Below, piece by piece: positions 34,034-41,865 of a stretch of DNA of 64,000 nucleotides. The notes beneath the pieces are model-generated. The model saw only the letters and a list, made by a program, of their open reading frames with translations. It searched no databases and was not told where the DNA came from. The stretch's first letter is position 1; every line of letters begins with the position of its first letter. The translations under genes were made by a program, and so were the position numbers. This DNA comes from an uncultured Bacilli bacterium (lineage in GTDB: Bacteria; Bacillota_I; Bacilli_A; RF39; UBA660), in NCBI GenBank assembly GCA_934162285.1, contig CAKPHY010000002.1, positions 19,844 through 83,843 of the forward strand, given 5' to 3'.

Positions 34034-34369
34034 GAGCTGAGGAGAATTGAACTCCTGTCCAAAAATGCCTTTCAGTAAATTACTACAAGTTTAGTCAATT
34101 AAAATTTAACTAATAACCAACTAATTGACAAATTAATTATTAGCTAGCTTGTAATATTCATTATAACTTCCAAGCTAAGTTATAATATATCTCACTAAAT
34201 CGAGCCTCTTAAAAATTTCGTGAGAAAAAATTTAAAAGAAGCAGCTTGCTATTTTATCTTAAGCGAAAGCTAATTGATTTCTGTTTCCAGTTATTTTATT
34301 TTGTACTTAACGCGTACCTTCGACTTGCAATCTAAAGACTAACATTTCTGTCGAAACCATAGCAGCCCC
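34029..34369 (-). ncRNA. ssrA: tmRNA (transfer-messenger RNA)
   Basis: 341 bases. The 5' end GGGGCTG pairs with CAGCTCC before the ACCA 3' end (acceptor stem with one G-U). The 5' domain has GGTTTCGACAG, and the T arm is AGGAG-TTCAATT-CTCCT. A short frame at 34291-34259 reads ACT-GGA-AAC-AGA-AAT-CAA-TTA-GCT-TTC-GCT-TAA, i.e. a tag ending in QLAFA. tmRNA with SmpB (gene at 46946) rescues stalled ribosomes and tags the product for proteolysis. The resume codon (ACT or GGA) is not certain. Confidence 0.95.
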
Positions 34370-34420
34370 ATACAAATAGATTATAATATAAAAATATAAA
34401 TAATGCAAATTTTTTATTAT

Positions 34421-34448
34421 TAAAAAAAAGAATAATATAGATTATTCA
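34421..34448 (-). terminator. Intrinsic terminator of rluB
   Basis: GAATAAT-CTAT-ATTATTC followed by eight T on the minus strand; the arm overlaps the last codon region. Confidence 0.75.
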
Positions 34449-35158
34449 TTTTGTAAAGCATAAACTTTTTTTACTTCTTTAATAGTTAAACGACGATATT
34501 CTCCAGCTTTTAAACCTTCTAAATCAAAAAAGCCAACACTTTCTCTTTTTAACTTTATAACTTTATGATTAACAGCCTCAAACATTTTTTTAACTTGATG
34601 ATTCTTTCCTTCATGAATAGTAATTTCAATCAAAGACATATTAGAACTTTTACTATATTGTTTAATTTTTACTTTAGCAGGAGCTGTTTTAAAACCATCA
34701 ATTAAAACACCATTTCTTAAAGCTTGTAATTCATTCTTACCTAAAATACCATCGATTTTTGCTAAATAAACTTTATCTATTTGATTGCTTGGATGCATTA
34801 AAATATTAGCAAAATCTCCATCATTTGTTAATAACAAAACTCCTGTTGTATCATAATCTAAACGCCCAACTGGATATATTCTTTTAGTTGTATTAATCAA
34901 ATCAACAACAGTTCTTCTCTTCTTTTCATCATTAGTAGTAGTTACAACACCAACAGGTTTATAAAGTAAATAATATTCTTTATTTTCTTTAGCTAAAACC
35001 TCACCATTTATTGAAATACTAGCTTTCTCGGATACTTTAGTTCCCAATTCAGTAACTTTTTCACCATCAACAAAAACAAGACCTTTCTTAATTAGCTCTT
35101 CAGCTTTCCGTCTTGAACAATAACCACTACTAGCAATAATTTTTTGCAATCTTTCCAT
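34442..35158 (-). CDS. rluB: Ribosomal large subunit pseudouridine synthase B
   Basis: 238 residues. An N-terminal S4 domain (ERLQKIIASSGYCSRRKAEELIKKGLVFVDGE) precedes the RsuA/RluB catalytic domain with GRLDYDTTGVLLLTNDG containing the catalytic Asp, and the later VKKMFEAVNHKVIKLKRESVGF. It should isomerise a uridine in 23S rRNA (E. coli position 2605). AGGTGGTTTAA precedes the ATG, with a TATAAT nine bases before it. A single gene. RsuA-type paralogues share these motifs, but the sequence fits RluB of Bacillota best. Confidence 0.88.
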   Translation of the reverse strand: MERLQKIIASSGYCSRRKAEELIKKGLVFVDGEKVTELGTKVSEKASISINGEVLAKENKEYYLLYKPVGVVTTTNDEKKRRTVVDLINTTKRIYPVGRLDYDTTGVLLLTNDGDFANILMHPSNQIDKVYLAKIDGILGKNELQALRNGVLIDGFKTAPAKVKIKQYSKSSNMSLIEITIHEGKNHQVKKMFEAVNHKVIKLKRESVGFFDLEGLKAGEYRRLTIKEVKKVYALQNE

Positions 35159-35214
35159 TTAAACCACCTGGTTTATAATTATATACTATATTTAGTTTTT
35201 TAGCAATTATATTC

Positions 35215-35226
35215 TTGTGGCCACAA
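35215..35226. promoter_or_regulatory. Perfect 12-bp palindrome upstream of rluB
   Basis: TTGTGGCCACAA, a perfect palindrome about 30 bases upstream of the rluB -10. A GC-rich palindrome in this AT-rich gap could be an operator. A second inverted repeat, TTAAGATA-N12-TATCTTAA, lies at 35275-35302. No function is shown. Confidence 0.3.
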
Positions 35227-35367
35227 AAAACATAATTTGGCGAATTTCCCTTTTTATTTTCCCGACAATAAATATTAAGATATAGCCTATGCCCTATCTT
35301 AACTTTAGAATATCATAAGTCTTAAAACAAAAAAAGATGAATTTTGTCATTTAGACATTTATTTACA

Positions 35368-35393
35368 AAAAAAAAGAAGATTAACTTCTTTTA
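35368..35393 (-). terminator. Intrinsic terminator of the 35381 gene, with the stop codon in its loop
   Basis: AAAGAAG-TTAAT-CTTCTTT followed by T residues on the minus strand; the stop TAA (35383-35381) is in the loop. Confidence 0.75.
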
Positions 35394-35728
35394 GGAAACA
35401 AACTAAATGCAATTAACAAAACTGATACACCAAATAATTCTAGCATTACATTAACTGAAACACAATTACAAACAGCAAGAGAAATTGCGGCAATTGCAAG
35501 CACAATAGCAAATGATTGAAAATAAATTGAGTACTTATTAAATTGCAAAGTTTCTCTCTTTACTACTTTAGTTTCAGCTTTTCTAACAGCTTTTTTTGTG
35601 TTATTAGCTACTTTTTTCACGTCTTTTTTAGTGTTATTAACTGCCTTTTTTACATCACGCTTAGCTTTATTAACTTTAGCTTTTACTTCTGCTTTCTTAA
35701 TTTCGTTTTTAATCTTTGCCTTTTCCAT
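35381..35728 (-). CDS. Lys/Ala-rich amphipathic-helix membrane protein of unknown function
   Basis: 115 residues. Residues 1-58 are a Lys-rich helix built of near-repeats of about 11 residues (KKAVNNTKKDV, KKVANNTKKAV, RKAETKVVKRE). Two hydrophobic helices follow (about 68-88 and 92-110), ending in KRS. The basic repeats could lie on DNA, RNA or acidic lipid at the inner membrane face. No family is recognised; the 11-mer pattern recalls LEA/apolipoprotein-type helices. AGGTGGAGT precedes the ATG. Confidence 0.6.
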   Translation of the reverse strand: MEKAKIKNEIKKAEVKAKVNKAKRDVKKAVNNTKKDVKKVANNTKKAVRKAETKVVKRETLQFNKYSIYFQSFAIVLAIAAISLAVCNCVSVNVMLELFGVSVLLIAFSLFPKRS

Positions 35729-35769
35729 ACTCCACCTCTATTCTAATTATAAAATAAACTTACTATTTT

Positions 35770-36285
35770 TCAAATAGCATTGTTGACAATGTTTCCATAA
35801 TTTGACACAAAAATTGCATTTGCAACCATTCTAAGTCTTTTATAAATTAAAGCAACAGTACATTTATACATTATTGCCAGTTCATCAGGTGTCATATTAC
35901 TAACATAATAAAGACGAGCACATTCACGATAAATAATCGGCAATTTAACTTTATCAAGATCTGTTATTATTCTTGATCTAACATAAGGTAAAGAACCAAT
36001 TACAATTTCTTTACTAGTAATACTATCAACTTCTTTATTCAAATAAAGAATACCTTTAATATCTTTAAAAGTTTCTTTCATGAATTTATCATATTCAAAA
36101 AAGCAATAAATATTATTTAAAATAGCTCTTCGTGCCATACTCCATTTCTTTTGATACATATTTTTATTTATGTTAAGTAAATTAAGTTCTTTTTCAACAT
36201 TATGCATAAAATAGGCAAAAATTTTAGAAATTGCTGAATTATCATTTAGTTTTGCAGCTATAAAATCATTTTCTTCAACCATCAT
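35770..36285 (-). CDS. Unknown protein with a possible sigma-like C-terminal HTH
   Basis: 171 residues, soluble. The last 40 residues (YYVSNMTPDELAIMYKCTVALIYKRLRMVANAI) read like a region-4 type helix-turn-helix: 'ms.eElA...g.s...i..rl..ar'. The N-terminal 120 residues are helical (AISKIFAYFMHNVEKELN, WSMARRAILNNIYCFFEYDKFM) and not recognised. It could be a diverged sigma-type or phage-like regulator. AGTAGGTGGT precedes two adjacent ATG codons, so the start may be one codon later. Confidence 0.5.
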   Translation of the reverse strand: MMVEENDFIAAKLNDNSAISKIFAYFMHNVEKELNLLNINKNMYQKKWSMARRAILNNIYCFFEYDKFMKETFKDIKGILYLNKEVDSITSKEIVIGSLPYVRSRIITDLDKVKLPIIYRECARLYYVSNMTPDELAIMYKCTVALIYKRLRMVANAIFVSNYGNIVNNAI

Positions 36286-36363
36286 ACCACCTACTTTAAT
36301 ACATTTATATTATACATATAAAAATAGAAATTATCAATGATAACTTCCATTTATAAAATTTTT

Positions 36364-36579
36364 CTATTTATTAGTATTATTATAATAATCCATTTCAGCA
36401 ATAACATTTCCTATTTCATCTAAAACTTCATCATAATCATCATTTAATATTTGATCAATTTCATAAAGAATCATTTTAACATTTTGCTCATAATTAATAT
36501 TATACTTTTTTAAAGTTTCAATTTGACTTTTAGTTAACATTAAATTATTGGATTTTATATATTCACGCATTTCATTCAT
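36364..36579 (-). CDS. Small acidic protein of unknown function
   Basis: 71 residues, helical and acidic (MILYEIDQILNDDYDEVLDEIGNVIAEMDYY). No family recognised. Its ATG overlaps the stop of the acetyltransferase gene by four bases, so it is translated with it as the last gene of the 36980-36576-36364 operon. Confidence 0.55.
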   Translation of the reverse strand: MNEMREYIKSNNLMLTKSQIETLKKYNINYEQNVKMILYEIDQILNDDYDEVLDEIGNVIAEMDYYNNTNK

Positions 36580-36983
36580 AGTTCTTTCCTATAACAATTA
36601 ATATTTCTAATATTATAATCTAGTTTTGTAAATAATTTATTAGTTTCTTCATATTTAGGTGGCACCAATGTATAAATATAACGAATCGAATCATTTTGAC
36701 CTTTATTTTCAACAAAATCAATTATTTTACTAGCAACACCCATTCTTTGATAAACAGGATCTACACAAAGATTACTTAAAAAATAATCCTTTTCACCAAT
36801 CAAATCATCTGTATGAATATAAACAGTACAAGTTCCACATATAACACCATCAATTAAAGCAACAACATTAAAAGTAGAATCACCATTTTTATAATCTTTC
36901 TGACAACGTCGTGAAAGCGATTTAAATATTAACTTTCTAACATCTTCACGTTCTGTATTATCCATCAATCTTACTGTTATCAT
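36576..36983 (-). CDS. GNAT-family N-acetyltransferase
   Basis: 135 residues with the GNAT fold order: an N-terminal strand-helix (TVRLMDNTEREDVRKLIFKSL), VVALIDGVICGTCTVYI, then the acetyl-CoA loop region LSNLCVDPVYQRMGVASKIIDFVENKG (Q/RxxGxA-type, here QRMGVA). The substrate is unknown. It overlaps both its neighbours by four bases in an operon behind the alpha/beta hydrolase. Confidence 0.8.
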   Translation of the reverse strand: MITVRLMDNTEREDVRKLIFKSLSRRCQKDYKNGDSTFNVVALIDGVICGTCTVYIHTDDLIGEKDYFLSNLCVDPVYQRMGVASKIIDFVENKGQNDSIRYIYTLVPPKYEETNKLFTKLDYNIRNINCYRKEL

Positions 36984-37687
36984 ACATACTCCTTCTCTTT
37001 CATTGTTCCATATAATAAGAACTTTTCAATTCTAATATTAACATTACCTTGTTGTGGGCCATTAAAAATATTATGATTTGAATTTTCTAAATAAACTAAA
37101 CCTTTTTCTTTAGATTTAACACTATTAAAAACATATTCTCCACTAGTAACCGGTACAATATCATCTTTTAAGCCTTGAAAAATTAAAATTGGTACTTTTA
37201 CTTTCTTAGGTGTATCTTGATACTTTTTTACTAAAATAACAAATTCATTTAAAGAATGAATAGGTAATTTTGAAAGACATCTAAACCAAATTTCACTTAA
37301 ACCATAATCATTTATTATATTATTAGTTTTTTTAAGCGAAAAATTTTCTTTTTCAGCTATATATTTAAAAGCCGGTGCTGCTAAAACTACTTTTTTGATT
37401 TCTTTATATTTAGTTGCAACATAAGTAGCAATTACACCACCCATACTATGACCAACAACGTATATATCTTTATATCCATAAGAGATTAAAGTTTCCACTT
37501 TTTCACAAGCACATTTTATCCACTCACGACAATTAGACATATCACTAGAACGATATCCATGTCCTGGTAAAGTAAATTCATAAACATCAAGAGTTAAACA
37601 CTTTTCTAAACGCCAAGCAAGTGATTCCATATCATAAGTTCCACCAGCAAAGCCATGAATTAACAAAACAGCTTTTCTTATTTTCAT
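36980..37687 (-). CDS. Alpha/beta hydrolase (carboxylesterase/lysophospholipase-like)
   Basis: 235 residues. The oxyanion region LLIHGFAGGTYD is followed by the nucleophile elbow GHSMGG, an Asp in LKDDIVP and the catalytic His in NSNHNIFNG. The layout resembles the Est30-like carboxylesterases of Bacillus. The substrate is unknown. It starts at the ATG 37687 behind TATAAT-N6-GGTGATAAA, and heads an operon with the GNAT protein and a small acidic protein. Confidence 0.85.
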   Translation of the reverse strand: MKIRKAVLLIHGFAGGTYDMESLAWRLEKCLTLDVYEFTLPGHGYRSSDMSNCREWIKCACEKVETLISYGYKDIYVVGHSMGGVIATYVATKYKEIKKVVLAAPAFKYIAEKENFSLKKTNNIINDYGLSEIWFRCLSKLPIHSLNEFVILVKKYQDTPKKVKVPILIFQGLKDDIVPVTSGEYVFNSVKSKEKGLVYLENSNHNIFNGPQQGNVNIRIEKFLLYGTMKEKEYV

Positions 37688-37711
37688 TTTATCACCAGTT
37701 TAATTATAGCA
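37688..37711 (-). promoter_or_regulatory. Extended -10 promoter/RBS of the alpha/beta hydrolase operon
   Basis: ATGC-TATAAT (TATAAT at 37708-37703, minus strand), six bases TAAACT, GGTGATAAA, then the ATG at 37687. Confidence 0.6.
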
Positions 37712-37725
37712 TAATTCAAGAATAA

Positions 37726-37748
37726 AAAAAAGACACGATTGTGTCTAT
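37726..37748 (-). terminator. Intrinsic terminator of efp
   Basis: AGACACAATCGTGTCT followed by seven T on the minus strand, at the efp stop codon. Confidence 0.82.
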
Positions 37749-38302
37749 GCTCTTGAAACGTATTTGCCATCTTTTGTTGATACAATGATCATTTCGCCTT
37801 GTTCAACAAATAAAGGAACTCTAACTTTTAAACCTGTTTCTAAAACAGCATCTTTTAAAGCATTATTAGTAGTATTACCCTTAACAGCTGGTTCTGTTTC
37901 AACAACTTTCATTTCAATCTTTTCAGGTAAAATTACACCTAATAATTCTCCTTGAAAGAAAGTAACATCAACGATTAAATCCTCTTTTAAGAATTTAGCG
38001 TCATCACCGATTTGATCTTTAGTAATTTCAATTTGTTCATAAGTTTCCATATTCATGAAGTTATAAACATCACCTGATGCATATAAGAAGTGCATTGATT
38101 TTTTCTCAACCATAGCTTTTTCTAATTTAACTCCAGAATTAAATCTCTTTTCAACAATAGATCCTGTTCTTAAATTTTTAAGTTTTGCTTGAACAAATGC
38201 AGCTCCTTTTCCAGGTTTTACATGTGAAAATTCAAGTACAGTATAAATGTTGTCTTCAAATAAAATTGTCATACCATTTTTAATATCATTTACATTGATC
38301 AT
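37745..38302 (-). CDS. efp: Elongation factor P
   Basis: 185 residues, three beta-barrel domains. The N-terminal loop PGKGAAF carries the lysine at the tip that is modified in many species. Family motifs EFSHVKPGKG, LRTGSIVEKRFNSG and the C-terminal GLKVRVPLFVEQGEMIIVSTKDGKYVSRA are complete. EF-P rescues ribosomes at polyproline. The modification route cannot be told from this window. Confidence 0.97.
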   Translation of the reverse strand: MINVNDIKNGMTILFEDNIYTVLEFSHVKPGKGAAFVQAKLKNLRTGSIVEKRFNSGVKLEKAMVEKKSMHFLYASGDVYNFMNMETYEQIEITKDQIGDDAKFLKEDLIVDVTFFQGELLGVILPEKIEMKVVETEPAVKGNTTNNALKDAVLETGLKVRVPLFVEQGEMIIVSTKDGKYVSRA

Positions 38303-38367
38303 TTTTTCACCTCTTTACTTATTTTTATCTTTCAACCTCTCGAAATAGGAATTGAAAGAATTCAAAG

Positions 38368-38535
38368 TTATTTAGTTTCTTTATGTGTAGTAGTTTGACC
38401 ACACTTTGGACAGAATTTTTTTAATTCTAAACGTTCAGTAGTGTTTTTCTTATTCTTTTGAGTACGATAACTTTGATTTTTACAAACAGTGCATTGTAAA
38501 GTAATTCTTTCTCTTGCTTCACCTTTTTTAGCCAT
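38368..38535 (-). CDS. rpmG: 50S ribosomal protein L33, zinc-binding form
   Basis: 55 residues, too short for most frame lists. It reads MAKKGEARERITLQCTVCKN at the start and ends FCPKCGQTTTHKETK. Two CxxC pairs (Cys15/18 and Cys42/45) make the zinc-binding C+ form. An AAAAGGAGGGATTTTAG site precedes the ATG at 38535. It is transcribed on its own from an extended -10 promoter inside the end of the PBP gene. Confidence 0.96.
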   Translation of the reverse strand: MAKKGEARERITLQCTVCKNQSYRTQKNKKNTTERLELKKFCPKCGQTTTHKETK

Positions 38536-38566
38536 CTAAAATCCCTCCTTTTCGATAATCCACTAT

Positions 38567-38595
38567 ATTATAGCAAATTATTTATAAATTTCAAA
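38567..38595 (-). promoter_or_regulatory. Promoter of rpmG
   Basis: TTTGAA (38595-38590), 17 bases, then TGC-TATAAT with TATAAT at 38572-38567 on the minus strand. The -35 falls in the last codons of the upstream PBP gene. Confidence 0.6.
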
Positions 38596-40326
38596 GAATT
38601 TTTTTGAAACTTCATAACTTATTTTTTTATTTACATTAGTTTTATAGCTAGAATAAGATTTTGAAGGCTTAACATCAGGTGAAATAACTGTAAAAGCTAC
38701 AATCGGATTATCATACGGAGCATAACCTACAAAAGTATTAGAAGTTGTTGAAACATCTACAATATTATCATTATTAGTATCAATATAACCTGTACTAGTT
38801 CCCGTTTTACCAGCTGGTTTATACTTAAGATTAATATAATTAGCACCCGTACCATCTAAATCCATTACCATTTTAAAACCTTTTTGAATACGTTCAAGAT
38901 AATCTTTTTCTTGAATTTCATTAAGCACTTCTTTTGGAACATCTATATTTTTATATTTTTTCAAAATTAAAGGTTTTAAACGATATCCTCCATTAGCAAT
39001 AGTATTAATATATTGATTTAATTGTAAAGGCGTATAAGTATCATATTGTCCAATAGCAAAATCTAAAATCAAACCACTACTACTTTTAGCACCTTTATAA
39101 CCACTACTTTCAAAAAAATCACTACCCGTCTTTACTCCCAAACCAAATAAAGAAAAAATTTCACGATATTTTTTTAAAGCCGCTTCTTCTAAAGCTAAAG
39201 GTTTATTAAAAACATATTTACCCTTACCCAGTTTTATTGCCGTTTGAAATTGATAACTATTAGAAGAATACTTCAAAGCTGTCAAATCATTTAAAGTTCC
39301 CAAATTACGCCATGAACACTTAGCCTCAGTATTTTTTATTTTAATACAAAAATCTTTACGAACCTCACCAAAACTTAAAGCTGATTCTTTATAACCAACA
39401 AAATGAGAAGCGCCTTTTACTACTGAACCAGCTGTTACCGTTGTAACAAAAATATCCGGAGTAATATCATAAAAAACACCATCAACTATTTTTTTACCAC
39501 TCATTGCCAAAATTTCTCCAGTATTAGGATCACTTACAATAACATAAGAATGATTATAATATTTAGTATTAGGTTCTGCTTTAGCTTTTTTAATTTCTTT
39601 TTCTAAAATTTTTTCAACTTCTTCTTGTAATTTTATGTCAATTGTTAAATAAATATCATTACCTTTTTTACCTTCAGATACTAATTCATATTTATTTTTA
39701 GTATATTTATATTTACTTTTTTCACCTTTTAAAATATCATCATATAATTCTTCAATATAAGAAATTCCTACTATATCATTTAAATTATAACCATTATTTA
39801 AATAATAATCTTTTTTCTCAGCCGGAATACTTCCAATACTTCCAAACATTTTATTAAAATATTCAGTTTTATAAACTCTTTTAAAACCAATTTCTAAAAA
39901 AACACCTTTCAAATCTAATTCAGATATTAAAGCATATTCCTGATCAGTTAAATTTTCTTTTATTGTTTTCAAATCAAAATAATAACCATTATTCATCTTT
40001 TTATAAATAACATTTTGATCAATATTTAAAATCTCACTTAATTTAAAAGCTATTTCTTTTTCATAATCCGAATCATTATCGAGTTTACCATACCTAAGTA
40101 CCTTTACTGGTTCATTATCAACTAACAAAACTCCATTACGATCAAAAATACGACCTCGAGGACTTGTAAGCGAATAAACAATTTTTTCCATACCTTTTAC
40201 TTTTTCAATATACTTATCATGTTCTAATACTTGAACTTGAAATAAACGCATTAAAATTATCAAAAATATAAACAATAAAGCAAATTTCAAAACTTTTATT
40301 CTTTTATTAATTCTTCTATTTAACAT
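38578..40326 (-). CDS. Class B penicillin-binding protein (transpeptidase)
   Basis: About 582 residues: one N-terminal membrane helix (residues 13-32), a dimerisation domain beginning SPRGRIFDRNG(V/I)LLVDN, and the transpeptidase domain. Active-site motifs are AGSVVK (SxxK), SSN (YSSNSYQ) and KTGT (AGKTGTSTGY). No PASTA domain, so it is of the PBP2/elongasome or plain septal type. The start is the ATG 40326 after AAAAGGGTGTTTTTT. It makes peptide crosslinks in peptidoglycan; a RodA/FtsW partner is at 45495 in this window. The SxN motif as SSN and the short size are within the family range. Confidence 0.88.
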   Translation of the reverse strand: MLNRRINKRIKVLKFALLFIFLIILMRLFQVQVLEHDKYIEKVKGMEKIVYSLTSPRGRIFDRNGVLLVDNEPVKVLRYGKLDNDSDYEKEIAFKLSEILNIDQNVIYKKMNNGYYFDLKTIKENLTDQEYALISELDLKGVFLEIGFKRVYKTEYFNKMFGSIGSIPAEKKDYYLNNGYNLNDIVGISYIEELYDDILKGEKSKYKYTKNKYELVSEGKKGNDIYLTIDIKLQEEVEKILEKEIKKAKAEPNTKYYNHSYVIVSDPNTGEILAMSGKKIVDGVFYDITPDIFVTTVTAGSVVKGASHFVGYKESALSFGEVRKDFCIKIKNTEAKCSWRNLGTLNDLTALKYSSNSYQFQTAIKLGKGKYVFNKPLALEEAALKKYREIFSLFGLGVKTGSDFFESSGYKGAKSSSGLILDFAIGQYDTYTPLQLNQYINTIANGGYRLKPLILKKYKNIDVPKEVLNEIQEKDYLERIQKGFKMVMDLDGTGANYINLKYKPAGKTGTSTGYIDTNNDNIVDVSTTSNTFVGYAPYDNPIVAFTVISPDVKPSKSYSSYKTNVNKKISYEVSKKFFEIYK

Positions 40327-40366
40327 AAAAAACACCCTTTTTCATATAATAAATTGGTGAATAAAA

Positions 40367-40630
40367 ATGTTTAAAAAAATGATTGTCAATTATATAAATA
40401 GTATTACCAATAATGATATTATTATGTTTGGTTCTAAAAACAATATTATTGTTAATGAAAAAGAAGCTTCTTTAATAAATTATTATATAAAAAATAATTA
40501 TGAAGAAATATTATATGGCAATAATATAAAAACTAAAGCTTTTTTAGAAAATAATTTTTCTCAAGAAAAAAGTAACAAAATATTTAATTTATTAATTGAA
40601 AATAAAAAAAGATATAAAAATTACTTATAA
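40367..40630 (+). CDS. Small DUF2624-like (YqfT) protein
   Basis: 87 residues, helical: 'IVNYINSITNNDIIMFGSKNNIIVNEKEASLINYYIKNNYEEILYG' fits the remembered DUF2624 pattern '..k.n.iT..ell.yakqy.i.it..qA..i...l......if'. In Bacillus the DUF2624 gene yqfT is next to yqfS (nfo), and here the gene is next to nfo, though on the other strand. TATAAT, five bases and GGTGAATAAAA precede the ATG. Its end overlaps the nfo end by ten bases, tail to tail. Confidence 0.55.
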   Translation: MFKKMIVNYINSITNNDIIMFGSKNNIIVNEKEASLINYYIKNNYEEILYGNNIKTKAFLENNFSQEKSNKIFNLLIENKKRYKNYL

Positions 40631-41505
40631 TAATTTTCAATATCTTCTAATAAATTTTCATTAAATTTTTTAGCACGTATCATCGCAATTTCAAAACGAT
40701 AAGGCGGATATTTTTTATTAACAACATAAGGAGTTTCTAATATTTTAGGAATTCCTTTTAAGCGTTCATTATAAATAACATTAAGTAAATTATTAAAGCC
40801 AATCGTTCCCATTCCAATATTAGCATGGCGATCTTTATGGGAAGCTCTTTCATTTAAACTATCATTAATATGAACACACTTTATTTTATCAAGGCCAATA
40901 ATGCTATCAAATTGATTTAAAACACTTTCAAAATCATTTAGATCATAACCAGCATCATTAATATGACAAGTATCTAAACAAACATAAAGAGGATAATTAA
41001 CTTCATTCATAATCGTTTTAATTTCTTCAAAATTTGAAGCAATTTCACTACCCTTACCAGCCATTGTTTCTAAGGCAATAAAAACACCTTCTGCTTCTTC
41101 TTTAACCATGTTTAAAGCAAAACTAATATTATGAATTCCTTCTAAAATGCCAACACCTACATGACTACCCGGATGAAGAACTAATATTTTAACACTTAAT
41201 TCTTTTACTCGCTTCAATTCCTGTTTTAAAAAACTAATTGAAAAATCTAAATTATTTTTATTAGCTAAATTAATAATATAAGGAGCATGAACAACGACAT
41301 TATTAATGTCAATATTATTATTTTTCATAAGTTCTAATGCTTCTTTTGTAAAATTATCGTGCAAAGGTAAACGCGTAGTATTTTGAGGAGCACCCGTATA
41401 AAACATAAAAGTATTAGCATTATAACTTAATGCCTCTTCAACACTACCTAATAATTCACTATTTTTATTAAAAGAAACATGACTTCCTATAATTAAATCT
41501 TCCAT
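40621..41505 (-). CDS. nfo: Endonuclease IV (AP endonuclease)
   Basis: 294 residues, full length. A TIM-barrel metalloenzyme with three zinc sites: the family signatures GSHVSF near the N-terminus, HAPYIINLA, VLHPGSHVG, ETMAGKGSE, CLDTCHINDAGYDL, HINDS, DRHANIGMGTIGF and ETPYV are all present. It cuts DNA 5' to abasic sites in base excision repair and is often spore-associated in Bacillus. The ATG follows TATAAT-N6-GGTGAATTT. Confidence 0.97.
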   Translation of the reverse strand: MEDLIIGSHVSFNKNSELLGSVEEALSYNANTFMFYTGAPQNTTRLPLHDNFTKEALELMKNNNIDINNVVVHAPYIINLANKNNLDFSISFLKQELKRVKELSVKILVLHPGSHVGVGILEGIHNISFALNMVKEEAEGVFIALETMAGKGSEIASNFEEIKTIMNEVNYPLYVCLDTCHINDAGYDLNDFESVLNQFDSIIGLDKIKCVHINDSLNERASHKDRHANIGMGTIGFNNLLNVIYNERLKGIPKILETPYVVNKKYPPYRFEIAMIRAKKFNENLLEDIENYYK

Positions 41506-41529
41506 AAATTCACCATTTTTATTATAGCA
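41506..41529 (-). promoter_or_regulatory. Extended -10 promoter/RBS of nfo
   Basis: ATGC-TATAAT (TATAAT at 41526-41521, minus strand), six bases AAAAAT, then GGTGAATTT and the ATG at 41505. Confidence 0.6.
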
Positions 41530-41865
41530 TTATTCATTAAGAAAGTCATTTAAGAATTTAAAAAAGCGATCTAATAAACTTGTAGTTACATTTTTCACTT
41601 TAGTAGAAATAGTAAAACCTAATTTAGAAAATTTATTATTATATTCTTCACTTTTATCAATATAATAATCATTTATATCAATTTCTTTACCAGCTTTAAC
41701 ATCTTCTTCGAATTTAGCAATTTGATCTGTAGTTAGAGTTGATTTTCTAGATTTTATATGATCAAAATAACCAGCATCACTTGCAAAACAAATAACTAAA
41801 AATGAAGAAATTATCAAGATATAGATAAATTTTTTTAAAATCGGCAAAATCTTATCTTTAAACAT
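41530..41865 (-). CDS. Small membrane protein following spoIIP
   Basis: 111 residues: a basic N-terminus (MFKDKILPILKKF), one hydrophobic helix (about 12-30, IYILIISSFLVICFA), then an extracytoplasmic helical part of about 80 residues ending in VTTSLLDRFFKFLNDFLNE. No family recognised. Its ATG lies within the end of spoIIP (eight-base overlap), so it is co-translated with it, which suggests a sporulation role by position only. Confidence 0.6.
   Translation of the reverse strand: MFKDKILPILKKFIYILIISSFLVICFASDAGYFDHIKSRKSTLTTDQIAKFEEDVKAGKEIDINDYYIDKSEEYNNKFSKLGFTISTKVKNVTTSLLDRFFKFLNDFLNE

Noticed and set aside
34029..34369. Protein-coding gap or riboswitch upstream of rluB
   Set aside because: The sequence is the tmRNA; both conserved ends pair and the tag frame is present.
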